NCBI GenBank assembly: GCA_006228005.1
Contig: VDHG01000091.1
Coordinates: forward strand, 1-54,014
DNA length: 54,014 nucleotides
Direction of reading: 5' to 3'
Source: Testudinibacter crocodili
GTDB lineage: Bacteria > Pseudomonadota > Gammaproteobacteria > Enterobacterales > Pasteurellaceae
Both the position numbers and the translations under genes were made by a program. The notes under the pieces are model-generated. The model saw only the letters and a list, made by a program, of their open reading frames with translations, was not told the origin of the DNA and ran no database searches. The number at the start of each line of letters is the position of its first letter. Within the stretch, counting starts at the first letter, position 1. This document shows, piece after piece, positions 30,613 to 38,564 of this stretch.

Positions 30613-30951
30613 TTAATGTTCTTCTCTGGCGTGATTGATGGTGTAGCGTGGAATGTCGATCACTAAGTCCTGATTGCCGACCACTGCTTGACAACTTAAA
30701 CGGCTTTCGATTTCCAAACCCCAAGCTTTATCCAGCATATCCTCTTCCAGATCGCTACTTTCATTTAACGAGTCAAAACCTTCACGCACCACCACATGGC
30801 AAGTGGTACAGGCACATGATTTTTCACAGGCATGTTCAATTTCAATCCCCGCATTTAATGCAGCATCCAAAATGCTTTCGCCACGTTCGGCTTCTACTAC
30901 CATTCCTTCCGGGCATAAGCTTTCATGAGGAAGAAAAATTAACTTTGGCAT
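30613..30951 (-). CDS. fdx: ISC-type [2Fe-2S] ferredoxin
   Basis: A 112-residue adrenodoxin-type ferredoxin supplying electrons for cluster assembly. Seen: [16 protein letters not shown] with three of the cluster cysteines and [10 protein letters not shown] with the fourth. An AAAAGGA site precedes the ATG, 21 bases after hscA. Confidence 0.97.
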   Translation of the reverse strand: MPKLIFLPHESLCPEGMVVEAERGESILDAALNAGIEIEHACEKSCACTTCHVVVREGFDSLNESSDLEEDMLDKAWGLEIESRLSCQAVVGNQDLVIDIPRYTINHAREEH

Positions 30952-30972
30952 TTCTTAAATCCTTTTTAATAA

Positions 30973-32829
30973 TTAATTGTTTTCAAGTTCATCGATACTG
31001 TGACCTTGCAGGACGCTACGCACCGATTGATTCATTCGGCGAGCGGCAAAATCACGGGTCACGATATCAAGTTGTTTAATTCCCTGCTTGATCAACTCGC
31101 TGTCTTGTTGTTCAAGCTGTTGTCGCAATTTGTCGATTTGCGCTTCAATTTGCGCCAATTCTTCGGCAGACAATAAGCGTTGATCTTGCTTTAGAGCTTC
31201 TTCTACGCCCTCGATCACACGGCTCGCTTCAACACGCTGTTCCGTCAAACGGCGCGCTTCAATATCCAGTTCAGCATTTTCGATCGAGGCATGAATCATC
31301 TCTCTGATTTCATTTTCACTTAAACCATAAGACGGTTTCACCTGAATTGATGACTGCACCTTGGTGGATTTTTCCATCGCAGTCACACTGAGTAAACCAT
31401 CGGCATCAACCTGATAAGTCACCCGAATATGCGCCGCCCCAGCCACCATCGGTGGAATACCACGCAAGGTGAAACGGGCAAGCGAGCGGCAATCCGCCAC
31501 CATTTCCCGTTCGCCTTGCACGATGTGCACCGTCATTGCGGTTTGCCCATCTTTGAAAGTGGTGAACTCTTGTGCGCGTGCGGCCGGAATAGTGGTGTTG
31601 CGCGGAATGATTTTTTCCACCAGACCGCCCATGGTTTCTATTCCCAATGACAACGGTGTCACGTCAAGCAACAACATATCGGCGTCTGTTTTATTACCCA
31701 CCAAAATATCGGCTTGAATCGCTGCGCCTAACGCCACCACTTTATCCGGATCAATTGAAGTCAACGGCGTTTTACCGAAAAATTCACCCACTTGTTCACG
31801 GATTACCGGAACACGGGTTGAGCCACCGACCATCACCACTTGCAATACGTCCTCTTGGCCGACCTGTGCATCTTTCAACGCACGACGGCACGCCATTAGC
31901 GAGCGTTTCACCAACGGTTGAATCAGTTGATCAAACTGGGTGCGACTGATTTCGCCCTGCCATGTTTTAAACTGCACCTTGACCGCACTTTCTGCACTTA
32001 ATTGTACTTTAGTCGCAATCGCTGTTTCCAATAGCTGGCGGCGTTCAATGTTATTGGTCGCAACAATACCCGATTGTTGTTCAATCCAAGCGGCAAGTAG
32101 GTGATCGAAATCATCACCGCCAAGTGCGGTATCACCACCGGTGGCAAGCACTTCAAACACGCCTTTTGATAGCCGCAAAATAGAAATATCAAAAGTGCCG
32201 CCCCCTAAATCATAGACGGCAATCACCCCTTCTTGTCCGGAATCTAAACCGTAAGCAATCGCCGCTGCGGTCGGTTCATTCAGCAGGCGCAATACTTGCA
32301 GACCGGCTAAACGTGCCGCATCTTTGGTCGACTGCCGTTGGGCATCATCAAAATATGCTGGTACGGTAATCACCGCACCCGACAGTTCACCGCCTAAACG
32401 GGCCTCCGCCAGATGATTGAGTTTTTTCAGAATATCGGCTGAAATTTGTACCGGACTAAAATTGCCTTGTGCGGTTTCAATTAATGGCAAGCCGTTTTCG
32501 CTCGCTTGAAAGTGATACGGCAAATTGGGATAACGTTGTTGTACATCGACTAAACTACGCCCGATCAAACGTTTAACCGAAATTACGGTTTGTTGCGGTT
32601 CGCTAACCGCCCTTGTTAAGGCAGCACAGCCAACCAACGGTTTATCCAGCGCATAATTGACGACCGAAGGAATCAAAACATTGCCGTCCACATCGGCTAA
32701 AATTTCGCTAGCACCATTACGCACGGTCGCCAATAACGAGTTGGTCGTACCTAAATCGATCCCCACCGCCAAACGGTGTTGATGTGGCGCAGCAGTTTGC
32801 CCGGGTTCGGCAATTTGAAGTAATGCCAT
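30973..32829 (-). CDS. hscA: Fe-S specific Hsp70 chaperone HscA
   Basis: A 618-residue DnaK-like chaperone that releases clusters from IscU. Seen: [29 protein letters not shown] and [15 protein letters not shown] in the ATPase domain, then a substrate domain from [14 protein letters not shown] onward. It works with HscB, encoded upstream. A 116-base gap with a strong hairpin divides it from hscB. Confidence 0.97.
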   Translation of the reverse strand: MALLQIAEPGQTAAPHQHRLAVGIDLGTTNSLLATVRNGASEILADVDGNVLIPSVVNYALDKPLVGCAALTRAVSEPQQTVISVKRLIGRSLVDVQQRYPNLPYHFQASENGLPLIETAQGNFSPVQISADILKKLNHLAEARLGGELSGAVITVPAYFDDAQRQSTKDAARLAGLQVLRLLNEPTAAAIAYGLDSGQEGVIAVYDLGGGTFDISILRLSKGVFEVLATGGDTALGGDDFDHLLAAWIEQQSGIVATNNIERRQLLETAIATKVQLSAESAVKVQFKTWQGEISRTQFDQLIQPLVKRSLMACRRALKDAQVGQEDVLQVVMVGGSTRVPVIREQVGEFFGKTPLTSIDPDKVVALGAAIQADILVGNKTDADMLLLDVTPLSLGIETMGGLVEKIIPRNTTIPAARAQEFTTFKDGQTAMTVHIVQGEREMVADCRSLARFTLRGIPPMVAGAAHIRVTYQVDADGLLSVTAMEKSTKVQSSIQVKPSYGLSENEIREMIHASIENAELDIEARRLTEQRVEASRVIEGVEEALKQDQRLLSAEELAQIEAQIDKLRQQLEQQDSELIKQGIKQLDIVTRDFAARRMNQSVRSVLQGHSIDELENN

Positions 32830-32874
32830 GTTATATTTCCGTTTTTATCAGAATAAGAGTAAAAGTAAAAAACT

Positions 32875-32917
32875 AATAAGCGAAGTGCGGTTTTAGTATG
32901 GCATAGGTTCGCTTATT
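32875..32917 (-). terminator. terminator-like hairpin between hscB and hscA
   Basis: AATAAGCGAA and TTCGCTTATT form a perfect 10-bp inverted repeat with an uptake sequence (32883-32891) at the start of the loop. Read with the operon it is followed within a few bases by a T6 run, so it could partly stop transcription before hscA or protect the upstream mRNA end. Confidence 0.6.
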
Positions 32918-32945
32918 CGTATTATAAACAGCCGCTAGTATAGCA

Positions 32946-33461
32946 TTAGCCGTATAAGCGATCTTCGATTTGTTCTACTTCCAACAACAGTTTTTCAATA
33001 AATTTCAAACGGTCTATCTGCTGTTTTAGTTGCGCCCATCCTTTTTGCCGAATCGCTGTTTCAATCGCCTGTAATTGTTGTCGGCGTAAGACTTCAGCTT
33101 TATCGCGCAAGGTCGCAATCTCATCTTCGTCACAACTACAAGCTGCTGCTTCCAGAGCTTCACGCAACATCAATTGTTGCAACAAAAATTCGCTGTCTTT
33201 CACCGTCTCTTCCGGATTGAGTGGCTGTGTCCAATTCAGTTGTAAAATCGCTTCGGCACGACGAATCGGATTTTTCAGCACTTGGTAAGCGTCATTAATC
33301 TCAGCGGCATACTGCACTGCTTTCAATTGTTCTGCACTGGAGGAGGTCGCAAAATTATCTGGGTGATAAGCTTTTTGCAAGCTTAAATAACGCTGAGATA
33401 AAAGTGCGGTATCGAGATTAAATTCAACGGCTAGATTAAAAAGTTCAAATGGGTTTTGCAT
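32946..33461 (-). CDS. hscB: co-chaperone HscB (Hsc20)
   Basis: A 171-residue J-domain protein bringing IscU to HscA. Seen: NPFELFNLAVEFNLD at the start, the HPD motif in AYHPDNFA, and a C-terminal three-helix bundle beginning near residue 90 for IscU binding. Follows iscA by 27 bases. Confidence 0.96.
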   Translation of the reverse strand: MQNPFELFNLAVEFNLDTALLSQRYLSLQKAYHPDNFATSSSAEQLKAVQYAAEINDAYQVLKNPIRRAEAILQLNWTQPLNPEETVKDSEFLLQQLMLREALEAAACSCDEDEIATLRDKAEVLRRQQLQAIETAIRQKGWAQLKQQIDRLKFIEKLLLEVEQIEDRLYG

Positions 33462-33488
33462 TCTGTTTCCTGATCGATTAACCGCACT

Positions 33489-33812
33489 TTATACCGTAAA
33501 GCTCTCACCACAGCCACATTCATCTTTTTTATTCGGATTATTAAATTTGAAGCCTTCGTTCAGCCCCTCTTTTACAAAATCCAATTGCGTACCTTTAAGA
33601 TAGACCAAGCTTTTACTGTCGATAATCACTTTTACGCCGTGTTGTTCAAACACCTGATCGTCTTCATTCAGCGTATCGACAAATTCCAACACATAAGCCA
33701 AACCGGAACAGCCCGATGTTTTCACCCCTAAACGCAAACCAACCCCTTTGCCACGGTTTTGCAAAAATGTCCGTACACGATTGGCAGCACTTTCAGTTAA
33801 ATTGACACCCAT
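33489..33812 (-). CDS. iscA: Fe-S assembly protein IscA
   Basis: A 107-residue A-type carrier. Seen: the three conserved cysteines in [13 protein letters not shown] and [10 protein letters not shown], the latter at the C-terminus. It lies after a 79-base gap from iscU that contains a perfect 10-bp hairpin. Confidence 0.97.
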   Translation of the reverse strand: MGVNLTESAANRVRTFLQNRGKGVGLRLGVKTSGCSGLAYVLEFVDTLNEDDQVFEQHGVKVIIDSKSLVYLKGTQLDFVKEGLNEGFKFNNPNKKDECGCGESFTV

Positions 33813-33857
33813 ATCATTTCCTTATTCTACTACTAAAGATGACTCTGAAATGGAAAA

Positions 33858-33884
33858 CCCTACTTGGCACAACACCAAGTAGGG
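33858..33884 (-). terminator. terminator-like hairpin between iscU and iscA
   Basis: CCCTACTTGG and CCAAGTAGGG form a perfect 10-bp stem with a 7-base loop, followed in the operon direction by TTTTCC. It lies directly after iscU and could act as an attenuator giving more iscRSU than downstream mRNA. Confidence 0.7.
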
Positions 33885-33891
33885 AGTCGTA

Positions 33892-34275
33892 TTATTTATT
33901 ATTTTTAGCTTTATAATCAGCAATTGCAGCTTTGATCGCATCTTCTGCCAGAATTGAACAGTGAACTTTCACCGGTGGCAATTCCAACTCTTCGGCGATT
34001 TGGCTGTTTTTAATCGAACCGGCTTCGTCCAATGATTTCCCCTTCACCCACTCCGTGATCAATGAGCTGGAGGCAATCGCCGAACCACAACCGTAGGTTT
34101 TAAAACGTGCATCTTCGATAATGCCGTTATCGCTGACTTTGATCTGCAACTGCATCACATCGCCACAAGCTGGCGCACCGACCATACCACTTCCGACGTT
34201 TTGTTCTTTTTTATCAAATGATCCCACGTTACGCGGATTTTCATAATGATCGATAACTTTTTCGCTGTATGCCAT
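33892..34275 (-). CDS. iscU: Fe-S cluster scaffold IscU
   Basis: A 127-residue scaffold on which [2Fe-2S] clusters form. Seen: cysteines in GAPACGDVM, TYGCGSAIA and VHCSILAED, and the HscA-binding loop ELPPVKVHC. Starts 25 bases after iscS. Confidence 0.98.
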   Translation of the reverse strand: MAYSEKVIDHYENPRNVGSFDKKEQNVGSGMVGAPACGDVMQLQIKVSDNGIIEDARFKTYGCGSAIASSSLITEWVKGKSLDEAGSIKNSQIAEELELPPVKVHCSILAEDAIKAAIADYKAKNNK

Positions 34276-34300
34276 TTTCTTGCTCCTATTCTTTACTTAA

Positions 34301-35515
34301 TTAGTGGGCTGTCCACTGTACTGAATTCAAATCAACACCTTCTTTAAACATATCCCACAACGGTGACAGTTCACGCAATTTATTGACTGCTTTTTTGACC
34401 AACTCGATGGCGTAATCCACCTCTTCTTCTGTGGTATAGCGTCCGATAGAAAAACGAATCGAACTGTGCGCCAATTCATCATTCAAGCCTAAGGCACGCA
34501 GTACATAAGACGGCTCAAGGCTTGCTGAAGTACAAGCAGAACCGGAAGAGACCGCTAAATCACTCAGCGACATCATCAACGACTCGCCTTCAACATAGTT
34601 GAAACTGATGTTCAAATTGCCAGCAACACGCTGTTCCAATGAGCCGTTGACATGCACTTCTTCGATATCTTTCAAACCGTTATACAGTCTGTCACGCAGT
34701 GCTTTAATCCGTGGAATTTCTGTCGCCATCTCTTCCTTACAGATCCGATAGGCTTCACCCATCCCCACAATTTGATGTACCGGCAATGTGCCTGAACGCA
34801 TCCCGCGCTCATGACCCCCACCGTGGATCATCGCTTCAATCCGCACCCGTGGTTTACGGCGTACATACAAACCGCCGATGCCTTTCGGTCCATAGAGTTT
34901 ATGACCGGAAAACGACATCAAATCTACATTCAATTTGCTTAAATCAATCTCCACTTTGCCGACACTTTGCGTCGCATCGGTGTGGAATAACACTTTCTTC
35001 GCACGGCACAAATCGCCGATTTTTTCGATATCTTGAATCACACCGATTTCATTATTCACATGCATAATCGACACCAAAATAGTATCGTCACGCATTGCGG
35101 CTTCCAGTTTTGCCAAATCGACCAAACCATCGGCTTCTGGCTCTAGATACGTGACTTCAAATCCTTCACGTTCCAACTGACGACAGGTATCCAACACCGC
35201 TTTATGTTCGGTTTTACACGTGATGATGTGTTTACCTTTAGTTTGGTAAAAGTGCGCGGCCCCTTTGATCGCCAAATTATCGGATTCAGTCGCACCGGAA
35301 GTAAATACGATCTCTCTTGAATCTGCACCAATCAAATCTGCAACTTGATTACGTGCAATATCCACCGCCTCTTCAGCCTGCCAGCCAAAACGGTGCGAAC
35401 GGGAAGCCGGGTTACCGAAAATCCCTTCATAGGTCATAAATTCCATCATTTTTTTAGCGACTCGCTCGTCTGCCGGGCAAGTTGCCGCATAATCCAAATA
35501 AATTGGTAATTTCAT
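34301..35515 (-). CDS. iscS: cysteine desulfurase IscS
   Basis: A 404-residue PLP enzyme that takes sulfur from cysteine. Seen: [13 protein letters not shown], the PLP lysine in [15 protein letters not shown] (about 206), and the persulfide loop [17 protein letters not shown] (about 328). The ATG at 35515 was preferred over an in-frame GTG 6 bases upstream, which lies too close to the AGGAG site. Confidence 0.97.
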   Translation of the reverse strand: MKLPIYLDYAATCPADERVAKKMMEFMTYEGIFGNPASRSHRFGWQAEEAVDIARNQVADLIGADSREIVFTSGATESDNLAIKGAAHFYQTKGKHIITCKTEHKAVLDTCRQLEREGFEVTYLEPEADGLVDLAKLEAAMRDDTILVSIMHVNNEIGVIQDIEKIGDLCRAKKVLFHTDATQSVGKVEIDLSKLNVDLMSFSGHKLYGPKGIGGLYVRRKPRVRIEAMIHGGGHERGMRSGTLPVHQIVGMGEAYRICKEEMATEIPRIKALRDRLYNGLKDIEEVHVNGSLEQRVAGNLNISFNYVEGESLMMSLSDLAVSSGSACTSASLEPSYVLRALGLNDELAHSSIRFSIGRYTTEEEVDYAIELVKKAVNKLRELSPLWDMFKEGVDLNSVQWTAH

Positions 35516-35551
35516 TTTCACTCCTGAAAAATTAACACTATCAACCGCACT

Positions 35552-36028
35552 TTAAGTACGACTGACGACTTGAAATGGTTGTTGATCCAAATGTTTTTTT
35601 AACGCACTACGTTGATTCTGCTTATTCACTAAATCGGCAATCGTAATGCCGTTCAGAAAATCCTCGATCTCCTCACTCAACTGCTCCCACAACGAGTGTG
35701 TCAAACAAGTGATTCCGCCCTGACAGTTTCCTTTGCCTTTACATTTTGTCGCCGTAATGTTTTCATTCACCGCGGCGATGATCATGCCGATCGCAATTTT
35801 ATCAATCGGCATCCCCAATAAATAACCGCCGCCCGGCCCACGCACACTCTTGACCAGACCATAACGGCGCAATTTTGCAAATAACTGTTCTAAATAGGAA
35901 AGTGAAATTTGTTGACGATCTGAAATTTCAGCCAGCGTAATCGGCATTTCGATTTCGCCACGTTGTGAATGGAGCGCAATATCCAACATTGCCGTCACCG
36001 CGTAACGCCCTTTAGATGTCAATTTCAT
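35552..36028 (-). CDS. iscR: Fe-S responsive regulator IscR
   Basis: A 158-residue Rrf2-family repressor. Seen: [18 protein letters not shown], a winged helix with [18 protein letters not shown], and the [2Fe-2S] ligands in [16 protein letters not shown] (three cysteines and the histidine). Holo-IscR represses its own operon through type 1 sites; one lies just upstream. A GAGGATAGG site precedes the ATG. Confidence 0.97.
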   Translation of the reverse strand: MKLTSKGRYAVTAMLDIALHSQRGEIEMPITLAEISDRQQISLSYLEQLFAKLRRYGLVKSVRGPGGGYLLGMPIDKIAIGMIIAAVNENITATKCKGKGNCQGGITCLTHSLWEQLSEEIEDFLNGITIADLVNKQNQRSALKKHLDQQPFQVVSRT

Positions 36029-36059
36029 AGCCTATCCTCAATCATTATGTTATGAGCTG

Positions 36060-36088
36060 ATTCTTTCATACCAGACTATTTTAGTCAA
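36060..36088 (-). promoter_or_regulatory. isc operon promoter
   Basis: On the minus strand, TTGACT (36088-36083) and AAGAAT (36065-36060) are 17 bases apart, giving a good -35 and a weaker -10. The -35 element is inside the IscR site, fitting repression by blocking RNA polymerase. Confidence 0.6.
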
Positions 36089-36092
36089 CTTT
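36068..36092. promoter_or_regulatory. IscR type 1 binding site
   Basis: ATACCAGACTATTTTAGTC followed by AACTTT fits the 25-base type 1 consensus (ATASYYGACTRWWWYAGTCRRSTAT) at 23 positions. A second, half-conserved site (AAACCCGACTATTTT) begins at about 36093. E. coli iscR also carries two adjacent sites. Confidence 0.8.
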
Positions 36093-36143
36093 AAACCCGA
36101 CTATTTTCGTATGTTTTCATCTATCGTAGCATTCACCATTTCT

Positions 36144-36884
36144 TCATTGGCTGCCAACCACACTTTTCTTTACTGCCGCCAGCATTCCTTGCAAAATATT
36201 CAACTCATTTTTGCGCAGATCAGCACGGGCATACAGACCACGCAATTTCGGCATCACAGCACTGTTTTGAATAAAATTCAACTGACGATAGAGCTGTTCG
36301 GTTTGTTTAAAGAAATAGTCAAGCTCCTGCTGTGTCGGCTTTTCGTTAACCTCCGTGGCAAGTGCGGTTGACACTGGTTGTCGACAGCCTAACATCGCCA
36401 TACGAATTTCATAACTGACTAATTGCACCGCCATCGCTAAGTTCAATGAGGCATAATCCGGATTAGCGGGAATGTTCAAATGAAAACCGCACTTTAGCAG
36501 CTCCTCGTTCGTCAATCCAACCCGTTCACGCCCAAAAACGATTGCCACTTTGCCACCTTGTTCGGCATATTGCACGGCTCGCTCACCACAACCACGCGGA
36601 TCAATTTGCGGAATCGCCAAATGCCGACTGCGTGCGCTGGTGCCGATCACCAACGAACAATCCGCCACTGCTTGATTAAAGTTTTCCACGACTACCGCAC
36701 TTTCAACAATATCATTGGCACCTGCCGACAGTGCTATTGCCTGCTCATCGGGTAATGTTTTTGGTGCGACTAAATACAGCGACGACAACCCCATCGTCTT
36801 CATCGCCCGCGCCGCCGAGCCGATATTGCCAGTGTGTGACGTTTCTACGAGTACAATTCGGATATTTTTTAACTCAATTTTCAT
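36144..36884 (-). CDS. trmJ: tRNA (cytidine/uridine-32-2'-O)-methyltransferase TrmJ
   Basis: A 246-residue SPOUT enzyme that methylates ribose 32 in some tRNAs. Seen: IRIVLVETSHTGNIGSAARAMK, the knot segments KVAIVFGRERVGLTNEEL and NPDYASLNLAMAVQLV, and a C-terminal helical extension. It lies just upstream of iscR, as in E. coli. The ATG is one base past the stop of a toxin gene (TAAAATG) with only a weak ribosome-binding site, so translation may be coupled to the toxin-antitoxin pair. Confidence 0.95.
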   Translation of the reverse strand: MKIELKNIRIVLVETSHTGNIGSAARAMKTMGLSSLYLVAPKTLPDEQAIALSAGANDIVESAVVVENFNQAVADCSLVIGTSARSRHLAIPQIDPRGCGERAVQYAEQGGKVAIVFGRERVGLTNEELLKCGFHLNIPANPDYASLNLAMAVQLVSYEIRMAMLGCRQPVSTALATEVNEKPTQQELDYFFKQTEQLYRQLNFIQNSAVMPKLRGLYARADLRKNELNILQGMLAAVKKSVVGSQ

Positions 36885-36885
36885 T

Positions 36886-37179
36886 TTAATAATTACTCGC
36901 CAGTTTGCGAGCGCAATGCAGCACTCTTAAAATAATCAGGCTTTCCTTTTCTAACACATAAATCAGAATAAATGGAAAGTGCGGTACAATCAGCTTGCGG
37001 TAGCGGCTGGAAGCCTCTTTCACTTTTTTGCCAAGTTGAGGATTTTGCTGTAATAGCTGCGCCATCTCTTCAAACTTTGCATCTACCTGATCGGCTAAAG
37101 CCAAACCTGCATGTTCAAAAAAATAATGGAAAATCTGTTCTCGATCTTGCTGTGCCTGTGCTTCCCAAAATAGCTTCAC
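36886..37179 (-). CDS. RelE/ParE-family toxin
   Basis: A 97-residue protein of the RelE/ParE superfamily. Seen: the start MKLFWEAQAQQDREQIFHYF, the SSRYRKLIVPHFPFILIYVLE strands and the closing LRVLHCARKL. Whether it cuts ribosome-bound mRNA or poisons gyrase cannot be settled from sequence; the LRVLHxARK ending is shared by both. It starts 2 bases after the antitoxin gene and runs into trmJ. An uptake sequence lies inside. Confidence 0.88.
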   Translation of the reverse strand: MKLFWEAQAQQDREQIFHYFFEHAGLALADQVDAKFEEMAQLLQQNPQLGKKVKEASSRYRKLIVPHFPFILIYVLEKESLIILRVLHCARKLASNY

Positions 37180-37181
37180 GA

Positions 37182-37460
37182 CTATTCCTCAGTTAGTTGA
37201 CGACGTAATTGTTGCATTTTTTGCTGACTCTGATCGGCATCAAATAAATGTGTTTGTTGGCTTTCATAACGCTGAATAGCTTCATTTATTTGGGTTTCAA
37301 GCCAATAAGCATGCGTATTGGTCTGGTATTCCAGCTCTTCTGCTGCCAGCTGTTCTGCCCTTTCACGCATTAACTTAGTCAAATCTGTCTGCTGTCTTTT
37401 AGCCGCTTGCATTGCCAATTGCTTTGTTTGCGCATCAATTCGAAAATGGATCGTTTCCAT
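37182..37460 (-). CDS. RelB/DinJ-family antitoxin
   Basis: A 92-residue, highly charged protein. Seen: a short ribbon-helix-helix start METIHFRIDAQTKQLAMQAA, then Gln/Glu-rich helices typical of RelB/DinJ antitoxins that wrap the toxin. First gene of the pair, probably autoregulated. The Gln-rich C-terminal half has little family similarity that I can recognise. Confidence 0.82.
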   Translation of the reverse strand: METIHFRIDAQTKQLAMQAAKRQQTDLTKLMRERAEQLAAEELEYQTNTHAYWLETQINEAIQRYESQQTHLFDADQSQQKMQQLRRQLTEE

Positions 37461-37582
37461 TCTTTCCCCCTAATTTATGGTGTCATTTGTGTTGTCGATT
37501 ATATCTGAATATACAGTGAGAAACAAAAGCAAATTTACCTCGCAATTTCCGTCACAATTCTTTATAATCCGTTCAGTTTTTG

Positions 37583-37598
37583 TTTTGTCATGACAAAA
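37583..37598. promoter_or_regulatory. 16-bp perfect palindrome upstream of suhB
   Basis: TTTTGTCATGACAAAA is fully self-complementary and lies between a TATAAT-like -10 (37563-37568) and the suhB ATG, about 40 bases before it. It has the form of an operator for a dimeric regulator. I cannot name the regulator. Confidence 0.5.
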
Positions 37599-37638
37599 TA
37601 AATTTTCTTCTATTTGTTCTTTAAAATCCGGTGGAATT

Positions 37639-38442
37639 ATGAATCCAATGTTAAATATCGCTATTCGTGCTGCACGAAAAGCAGGCAATGTGATTGCCAA
37701 AGGTTATGAGCGTCCCGACAGCCTTGAAACAACAACCAAACGTGCTAATGACTACGTCACCAATATTGATAAAGAAGCTGAGCAAGCGATTATCGAGGTG
37801 ATCAAAAAATCTTATCCTGAACACACCATCATTACCGAAGAGACTGGGGTGATTGAAGGCGAGAACAAAAATGTACAATGGATTATCGATCCGCTGGATG
37901 GCACCACCAACTTTATCAAATCCTTTCCGCACTTTTCTGTTTCGATTGCTATCCGTGAAAATGGCCGTACCGAAGTCGGCGTCGTTTATGATCCGATTCG
38001 TAACGAACTGTTTACTGCAGTACGTGGCGAAGGAGCAAAATTAAATGAAACCCGTCTGCGGGTGGAAAACAAGCGTGAGCTTGACGGCACCGTTCTGGCA
38101 ACCGGTTTCCCGTTTAAAGCTAAACACCATATGCCAACTCAGCTCAATATTATGCAATCTTTGCTGGAAAACGTCGCAGATTTCCGTCGTTCTGGTTCTG
38201 CCGCATTGGATTTAGCCTATGTTGCTGCCAACCGTGTCGATGGCTATTTTGAAATTGGGTTGAAACCTTGGGACTGCGCCGCCGGTGATTTGATCGTGCG
38301 TGAAGCCGGTGGGATCGTCAGTGACTTTATCGGTGGGCATAACTATTTGAAATCGGGTAATATGGTTGCCGCTGCGCCACGCATTGCCAAAGCGATTTTG
38401 ACCAAACTGCAACCGCACTTAAGCGATGAACTGAAAAAATAA
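37639..38442 (+). CDS. suhB: inositol-1-monophosphatase SuhB
   Basis: A 267-residue Mg-dependent phosphatase; in E. coli SuhB also joins the Nus factors in rRNA antitermination. Seen: TEETGV, WIIDPLDGTTNFIKSFP and WDCAAGDLIVREAGG, the metal and substrate motifs. The ATG follows GGTGG. Divergent from the toxin-antitoxin pair. Confidence 0.96.
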   Translation: MNPMLNIAIRAARKAGNVIAKGYERPDSLETTTKRANDYVTNIDKEAEQAIIEVIKKSYPEHTIITEETGVIEGENKNVQWIIDPLDGTTNFIKSFPHFSVSIAIRENGRTEVGVVYDPIRNELFTAVRGEGAKLNETRLRVENKRELDGTVLATGFPFKAKHHMPTQLNIMQSLLENVADFRRSGSAALDLAYVAANRVDGYFEIGLKPWDCAAGDLIVREAGGIVSDFIGGHNYLKSGNMVAAAPRIAKAILTKLQPHLSDELKK

Positions 38443-38460
38443 TACTGTCATAGGCATTTC

Positions 38461-38488
38461 AAAGGCGATTCCTTCAATCGCCTTTTTT
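38461..38488 (+). terminator. intrinsic terminator of suhB
   Basis: AAAGGCGATT, loop CCTTC, AATCGCCTTTTTT: a strong stem and T run about 20 bases after the suhB stop. Confidence 0.9.
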
Positions 38489-38511
38489 ATTAAGGAAAAT
38501 TCAATCCCAAT

Positions 38512-38557
38512 ACCGCACTTTTAGATCATTTGAGCAAAATTTGATGAAAAGTGCGGT
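38512..38557. terminator. opposed uptake sequences at the end of uup
   Basis: ACCGCACTTTT (38512-38522) and AAAAGTGCGGT (38547-38557) form an 11-bp stem with a 24-base loop immediately after uup. Probably a USS-pair terminator for the minus strand. Confidence 0.65.
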
Positions 38558-38564
38558 CGTGGCT

